A stretch of DNA of 25,085 nucleotides, taken from positions 1 to 25,085 of IMG/VR virus record IMGVR_UViG_3300030061_002391; one strand, given 5' to 3'. Positions within the stretch are counted from its first letter, which is position 1. Each line of letters begins with the position of its first letter. The notes under the pieces were generated by a model. The model was not told where the DNA came from, did not search any database, and saw only the letters and a program-made list of their open reading frames with translations. Made by a program: the position numbers and the translations under genes. Origin of the DNA: a virus. Below, piece by piece: positions 21,528-25,085 of the stretch.

Positions 21528-21997
21528 TAGCTAATGATTCTCCAATAACTACCTGTCCACAAGAACATAACAGTCACTCCCGAAACATCTAAGTTCACAG
21601 GACCATCATCAATATTTCCAATTGCATCTTTAAATTGGTGTGATGCTGAAGTCAATATAACATTATTTATATTCCAATTTTGTCCGCCATCTGCGATCTC
21701 AATGCTGTCCCCAATAGACAGGTTGACCACTGGCATGGTTGCGTTGATAACCCCAGCGTCTGTGTTAGCAAGATATCTCTTGTTAACAACCAACTGGGTT
21801 GTGATTGGACCAGTAAGATCAGTATAGACGGGAGTGGCACCAGTTGCTGCTTGAGCAACCGTTTCTACATTGTTTCCAGATCTAATATAGATTTTCTGGT
21901 CAACTATATTAATAGCCATCTCGCCATCTTCCAGGTCTTGTAAACCAGGAATCTGACCTTGCGTGGTACTTCTTTTTGGTTTAATGCGTGTAGGCAT
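21527..21997 (-). CDS. Virion attachment-type protein (156 aa)
   Basis: A 156-aa protein with the N-terminus TRIKPKRSTTQGQIPGLQDLEDGEMAINIVDQKIYIR. This is the particle-attachment pattern (PTxxDLExGExAINxxDxKIYxR) seen at the start of many T4-like cyanophage fibre proteins. The C-terminal half (GDSIEIADGGQNWNINNVILTS ... GSYWRIIS) resembles the end of the 1219-aa fibre. The protein is therefore an attachment motif joined to one beta domain. It may be a short fibre or an adaptor. A GATAAATA motif lies 28 bases upstream. Confidence 0.7.
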   Translation of the reverse strand: MPTRIKPKRSTTQGQIPGLQDLEDGEMAINIVDQKIYIRSGNNVETVAQAATGATPVYTDLTGPITTQLVVNKRYLANTDAGVINATMPVVNLSIGDSIEIADGGQNWNINNVILTSASHQFKDAIGNIDDGPVNLDVSGVTVMFLWTGSYWRIIS

Positions 21998-22024
21998 TAT
22001 GACAAAATGAATGTGTGACTCATA

Positions 22025-22033
22025 GTATTTATC
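22025..22033 (-). promoter_or_regulatory. Late-promoter-like motif before the 156-aa gene
   Basis: GATAAATAC on the minus strand, overlapping the stop of the preceding oxygenase gene and 28 bases before the ATG at 21997. Arrangement and sequence are nearly the same as at 16533-16541. Confidence 0.65.
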
Positions 22034-22529
22034 AGAAGTAACTTACCGATAATACAATCCTAGCTTTTTGATCAGTGCATGTGGTGCTACGATGTGGTGT
22101 GGATCCATCAAAAAGAACTACTCTATTGTCAACACTTTCTACCTTTGTTCCATCTTCAAATCCAGTATATCCGTTGCAAGTATTCAAATATAAAACTGCT
22201 GTATTATGATTGTACTGATAATCTTCATGCAAATCATGCTCGACAAGTTTACCAATATTAGGATACAAATTAAATCTTATTCTTATAATAGATTTAACTT
22301 GCAAATAATTTACAAGTAGATGGTCTAGTTCTTTAACGAAAGAACTCTGCGGTTCAAATCTATCAAAGACTCTATGAGTGAAAAAGAAATGCTCATCATT
22401 CATCTCACCTAGGTTAGCAACCTCTTGACAGAAAACCCAAGGAAACGATGTACTGAATACACTATTCTTTAGGTGGTCATAGTAATCCTGCTCTAACCAG
22501 TTGTCAATTATCTTCGGGGTAGTATTCAT
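22032..22529 (-). CDS. Prolyl-hydroxylase-like 2OG-Fe(II) oxygenase
   Basis: A 165-aa protein with a canonical facial triad H101-E-D103 (VEHDLHEDYQYNHNT) and H146 (GSTPHRSTTC), and R157 in ARIVLSVSYF as the 2-oxoglutarate ligand. The spacing fits the prolyl-4-hydroxylase-like group. It is the most canonical of the window's oxygenase-like genes, along with 14075-14812. It starts 26 bases inside the upstream PF13759-type gene and lies directly before the fibre module. A role in modifying virion proteins is inferred only from this position. Confidence 0.8.
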   Translation of the reverse strand: MNTTPKIIDNWLEQDYYDHLKNSVFSTSFPWVFCQEVANLGEMNDEHFFFTHRVFDRFEPQSSFVKELDHLLVNYLQVKSIIRIRFNLYPNIGKLVEHDLHEDYQYNHNTAVLYLNTCNGYTGFEDGTKVESVDNRVVLFDGSTPHRSTTCTDQKARIVLSVSYF

Positions 22530-23097
22530 AGAGATTAAATGCTATAGACATTCTTGTTTCCGAGGTTTCACTTGGAGATACATCGTGAGATAATGATGCA
22601 GGAAACAAGAGCATCATTCCATCTTCAGGGTCTACACTAAAACTAGTGGCCTGAGTTAGCGTTAGGTTGTGGTCATCTAAATGATGCCATGTAAGTTCAC
22701 CAGAATTATCAGGACATTTTATATAGAGAACTCCTGCCAACTGAGATCCAGGATGTGTGTGTCTAACATTATAAGATTGATTGTAATTTATATTGAACCA
22801 CATGTTTGACAACCGAGGTTCAAAATTCATCTCTACATATTCATTCTTCTTATATACATCTATCAAATCAATAATTCTTTCACTCATGTAATTAAGAAAA
22901 GGGGTAAAAGATTTGTCCAGATAAAAATCATCTGGACTCTGATATCCCCTTACATTACTTCTCCAATTCTGCTGATATACTTTGGCATAATTTTCCATCC
23001 AAGACATGAAATCATCTTGGATGTCTCCAAAGTTATCGTCGTGAGATCTTGCCACAACATATGGCAGAATAGGAAATGCCTCACTCAATGTATCCAT
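22504..23097 (-). CDS. 2OG-Fe(II) oxygenase-like protein (PF13759 type)
   Basis: A 197-aa protein with H113-T-H115 in VRHTHPGSQLAGVLYIK, distal H171 in SLSHDVSPSE and R182 in TRMSIAFNLY. The overall pattern equals the genes at 2045 and 2587, with HxH in place of HxD. Residues 95-130 (NMWFNINY) form the conserved strand of the double-stranded beta-helix. It overlaps the secreted HExxH gene by 17 bases and the following prolyl-hydroxylase-like gene by 26. Confidence 0.8.
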   Translation of the reverse strand: MDTLSEAFPILPYVVARSHDDNFGDIQDDFMSWMENYAKVYQQNWRSNVRGYQSPDDFYLDKSFTPFLNYMSERIIDLIDVYKKNEYVEMNFEPRLSNMWFNINYNQSYNVRHTHPGSQLAGVLYIKCPDNSGELTWHHLDDHNLTLTQATSFSVDPEDGMMLLFPASLSHDVSPSETSETRMSIAFNLYEYYPEDN

Positions 23098-23749
23098 TCT
23101 CCCTCAACCACTCTCCTGTCATTGGAGTAGGTGGATATACTTCCCACATATTACCATCAGCACATGCTTGTAATGCTGCCTGAGTCATTCCTTCTGTACG
23201 GCCTGCCCAACCTGCTTCTGCTTCCCAAGGCAATGCTGACTTAGGATAGGTACGCTCTGCCAGTGTACGCCACAGCATAGGAACACTCTCCTCAGGTTTG
23301 ATAATAGCAATCATACTATTCTCAATGGTGCCTGCCATACAATCTTGTGCAGCATGCCAACCTTCGTGACGCATCACTTGCATCAATACATCAGGACGAC
23401 CCATCCAATCTCTATTCAAGTAGAAATTATTACTGACAGTATGATACACACCACGGTGTCCTTGTGGAAAATACTTGGGATCTGCAAGGAAAACTTGAAC
23501 ACCAACTTGATTCAATGAAGCAAGCATGTGATTAAACTCTGCACTTACATGGCTAAAATCTTCCCAGTTTTCATACTGCGTAGAAATATCTAGGAGAGAG
23601 AACACTTCATCTACATTGTCAGTACACTCCTGAAGGAGCATACATCCCATGGCATCATATGAATTATATCCGTGTTCAAGTTTTGGGTCTGAAAGGGCAG
23701 GCAGGGCAACTGCTGCCGCAGCAACCAGGGACGCAATAATTTTTTTCAT
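23081..23749 (-). CDS. Secreted putative zinc metallopeptidase-like protein
   Basis: A 222-aa protein with a clear signal peptide: MKKII, then hydrophobic residues 5-19 and a likely cleavage after LPALS (about residue 20). The mature part carries H128-E-G-W-H132 (VMRHEGWHAAQDC), a textbook HExxH zinc motif. About 45 residues downstream lies WEAEAGWAG, whose E176 or E178 could be the third ligand as in gluzincins. If active it would be exported to the host periplasm late in infection or act on the envelope; this is inference. Its ATG overlaps the 94-aa gene's stop by 4 bases. Confidence 0.7.
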   Translation of the reverse strand: MKKIIASLVAAAAVALPALSDPKLEHGYNSYDAMGCMLLQECTDNVDEVFSLLDISTQYENWEDFSHVSAEFNHMLASLNQVGVQVFLADPKYFPQGHRGVYHTVSNNFYLNRDWMGRPDVLMQVMRHEGWHAAQDCMAGTIENSMIAIIKPEESVPMLWRTLAERTYPKSALPWEAEAGWAGRTEGMTQAALQACADGNMWEVYPPTPMTGEWLRENGYIE

Positions 23750-24030
23750 ACTCTAAAGTGAATTGGTGTGTAGTCAGATTCGGGAAGTGTTTTAATTTGG
23801 ATTCTTCCTGTATCATCGATTTGTACTTTTGCAGCAGGTAATCCTTGTTGCCCAGGTAATTGATTGTCTGTTGTAGCAGTGACATCAATCACTGGGTATT
23901 GTAGATACTTATTTTTGCGATAGGTTCTTCCAGAAACCTTAGCACAAAGACTAATAGCATCTTTTTCCCATCCGCAGTCTGCATACTTCCTACCGTCAGG
24001 AGTATAGACCGTCCAGTATTCTTGTTGCAT
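23746..24030 (-). CDS. Conserved hypothetical protein (94 aa)
   Basis: A 94-aa soluble protein starting MQQEYWTVYTPDGRKYADCG. No known motif. Residues 1-48 look like one small beta-alpha domain (WTVYTPDGRK, DAISLCAKVSGRTYRKN); a Gln/Gly/Pro linker (about 56-65) precedes a short beta segment (KVQIDDTGRIQIKTL). The ATG follows immediately after the T-run of a terminator-like hairpin, and no free ribosome-binding site is visible; a GAAGGG sequence lies inside the stem. It overlaps the secreted HExxH gene by 4 bases. Confidence 0.7.
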   Translation of the reverse strand: MQQEYWTVYTPDGRKYADCGWEKDAISLCAKVSGRTYRKNKYLQYPVIDVTATTDNQLPGQQGLPAAKVQIDDTGRIQIKTLPESDYTPIHFRV

Positions 24031-24054
24031 AAAAAAGAAGGGTATTACCCTTCT
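24031..24054 (-). terminator. Terminator-like hairpin directly before an ATG
   Basis: A 9-base inverted repeat AGAAGGGTA/TACCCTTCT (24036-24054, one central base, so 8 bp with a 3-nt loop in practice) is followed on the minus strand by TTTTTT (24031-24036) and then the ATG at 24030. It would end the psbD unit; it also occludes the only Shine-Dalgarno-like sequence of the next gene. Confidence 0.7.
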
Positions 24055-24081
24055 AATTATAACATATTTAATTTGGTTGTG

Positions 24082-24204
24082 CTATAACATTCCGTAGAAC
24101 ATTATGATAAAACAAATGATAGTAAAGGCGAGTAATATTGCACATCCAATAATTAATTCTCTTAGTGTAGTGCTCTCGCCATTTGGTTCATGATGTTCAC
24201 TCAT
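24082..24204 (-). CDS. Small single-pass membrane protein (40 aa)
   Basis: A 40-aa frame starting MSEHHEPNGESTTLREL with one transmembrane segment (LIIGCAILLAFTIICFIIMF, residues about 18-37) and ending YGML. The ATG overlaps the stop of the 68-aa gene by 8 bases (ATGAGTGA), typical of coupled phage genes. No ribosome-binding site beyond the coupling is needed. It is followed 28 bases later by the terminator-like hairpin. It does not carry the ExxNxR motif of high-light-inducible proteins. Function unknown. Confidence 0.6.
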   Translation of the reverse strand: MSEHHEPNGESTTLRELIIGCAILLAFTIICFIIMFYGML

Positions 24205-24403
24205 TCTCGTATAATCTCTCAAGTTTTTCTCTTGAGAGATCAACATACATTACTTCTTCACCAGGTTCTGGTGCTTCTGGATGCCTTCTGGTTATGATGG
24301 GTCTGTTCATCTCACTGATGGATTGAATGTTTCTATACATCAGTGCAAATGCTGCTCCACCAATACCAAATAGACAAGCAAAGTAAAGTAATCCGATTAA
24401 CAT
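24197..24403 (-). CDS. Small membrane protein (68 aa)
   Basis: A 68-aa protein with one hydrophobic segment at residues 3-22 (IGLLYFACLFGIGGAAFALM) and a polar tail (RRHPEAPEPGEEVMYVDLSREKLERLYENE) that is likely helical at its end. The arrangement recalls the 74-aa protein at 1362-1586. Its ATG shares one base with the stop of the DoxX-like gene (TAATG). Function unknown; the position in the psbD unit makes a membrane or photosynthetic role possible. Confidence 0.7.
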   Translation of the reverse strand: MLIGLLYFACLFGIGGAAFALMYRNIQSISEMNRPIITRRHPEAPEPGEEVMYVDLSREKLERLYENE

Positions 24404-24831
24404 TAGGGCCCCATGAGATCGAAGTTTTCTTTTAATACTGTACCGTATTTGATCTTAATTAAATGATCTACTGAGAACATTCCAGGTCCACATAGTAAGA
24501 CACAGAGTGCTCCACCCCAATACAGACCTAGGAGTTCCAACAGATAGATGTTGAATCCACTAGTCATAACTGCATGGTAGATAGCAATCGACATGGTGCC
24601 TACTATTGAGAGAGCACCGAATCTAGCACCCACTCCTACAATCAATGCCCAACTACCTGCGATCTCAGAGAAAGCAGCAATGTAGGACAAGAAGATTGGG
24701 AATGGTAAATGCAATGGTCTTACGAACGCATTTGCAAAGTTCTCAATGTCGTTTAATTTTTCATATCCATGATGGATAAGAAGCACCCCGACACAGAGTC
24801 GGAGTGCGAGGAACCCGAAAGAGTTTATCAC
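24403..24831 (-). CDS. DoxX-family membrane protein
   Basis: A 142-aa protein with four hydrophobic segments (about residues 5-20, 44-66, 72-88 and 94-116). It has the DoxX hallmarks [17 protein letters not shown] near the start and [23 protein letters not shown] in the middle, and the usual length. Members are quinone- or redox-associated integral membrane proteins and occur in several marine phages. The start is GTG at 24831, overlapping the psbD stop by 4 bases (GTGA), so it is coupled to D2 synthesis. A role in protecting photosynthetic membranes is inference. Confidence 0.85.
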
Positions 24832-25085
24832 AAAGCGTTACCTCTAGGAAGAACTTCCTCAGGGAATACAAAGTTTTCATGTGGTTGGTCAGCGGGTGCC
24901 ATCCAAGCACGAAGACCTTCATTCAAGAGAATATTCTTGGTATAGAAAGTCTCAAACTCTGGATCCTCTGCCGCACGAATCTCTTGAGATACAAAGTCGT
25001 AAGCACGGAGATTAAGAGCGAGTCCAATAATACCGATAGAACTTGTCCAGAGACCCATGACGGGAACGAAGAGCATAAAGAAATG
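24828..25085 (-). CDS. psbD: Photosystem II D2 protein, C-terminal part
   Basis: The frame is open through the right edge of the window, giving the last 85 residues. It reads [13 protein letters not shown], then [28 protein letters not shown] and ends with [12 protein letters not shown], the conserved D2 C-terminus. D2 forms the photosystem II reaction centre with D1; phage copies keep photosynthesis running during infection. It is followed by the DoxX-like gene with a 4-base overlap. The start lies outside the window. Confidence 0.97.

Noticed and set aside
24082-24204. High-light-inducible (hli) protein for the 40-aa frame
   Set aside because: It is close to psbD and has one membrane helix, but no ExxNxR chlorophyll-binding motif is present.
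1-25085. CRISPR arrays, tRNA genes, insertion sequences
   Set aside because: No regularly spaced repeats, cloverleaf-forming segments or transposase-like frames were seen by eye on either strand.

Overview
This window looks like part of a T4-like cyanomyovirus (marine Synechococcus or Prochlorococcus phage). The main evidence is the C-terminus of a photosystem II D2 protein (psbD) at the right edge, a DUF6433-type protein, a phage glutaredoxin, a run of small 2OG-Fe(II)-oxygenase-like genes, very long fibre proteins with cyanophage-style GDGS/GIVT repeats, and ATAAATA-type late promoter motifs. Nearly everything is on the minus strand with ATGA or TAATG overlaps. The one clear plus-strand gene is an epimerase at 8130-8933. 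I saw no tRNA, rRNA, CRISPR array, insertion sequence or integrase.

In minus-strand (transcription) order from the right edge: psbD (partial), a DoxX-like membrane protein, a 68-aa and a 40-aa membrane protein, a terminator-like hairpin, a 94-aa unknown and a secreted HExxH protein. Two 2OG oxygenase-like genes follow, then a virion module. The module holds a 156-aa attachment-type protein, a 116-aa unknown, a 1219-aa fibre with carbohydrate-binding-like repeats, and two nearly identical proteins with 29 cysteines each. Those two flank a tail-assembly-chaperone-like gene, and a strong terminator closes the module.

Next is a sugar cassette (8130-14812): a DUF6445/2OG-like protein, a GT9 (heptosyltransferase-like) glycosyltransferase, a NodU/CmcH carbamoyltransferase, a split HldE (nucleotidyltransferase then PfkB kinase), another 2OG-like gene, a HAD phosphatase and a cupin. 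The plus-strand HldD-type epimerase converges on the cupin. Together these cover most of an ADP-heptose pathway plus transfer and carbamoylation; only a GmhA isomerase is not seen. Beyond it lies a 1643-aa virion-type protein with an intact subtilisin triad, two more 2OG-like genes, a glutaredoxin and small conserved genes. The left end is an early-type unit: a sigma70-like promoter with a palindrome over its -10, two small genes that stand out only on the minus strand (302-463 and 92-259), and a terminator.

Inference: the centre of the window is a host-recognition region in which fibre and adhesin genes are interleaved with enzymes that could hydroxylate, glycosylate (heptose) and carbamoylate either the virion fibres or the host surface. 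That combination, with the paralogous Cys-rich adhesins and the subtilase fibre, is the most unusual content here.
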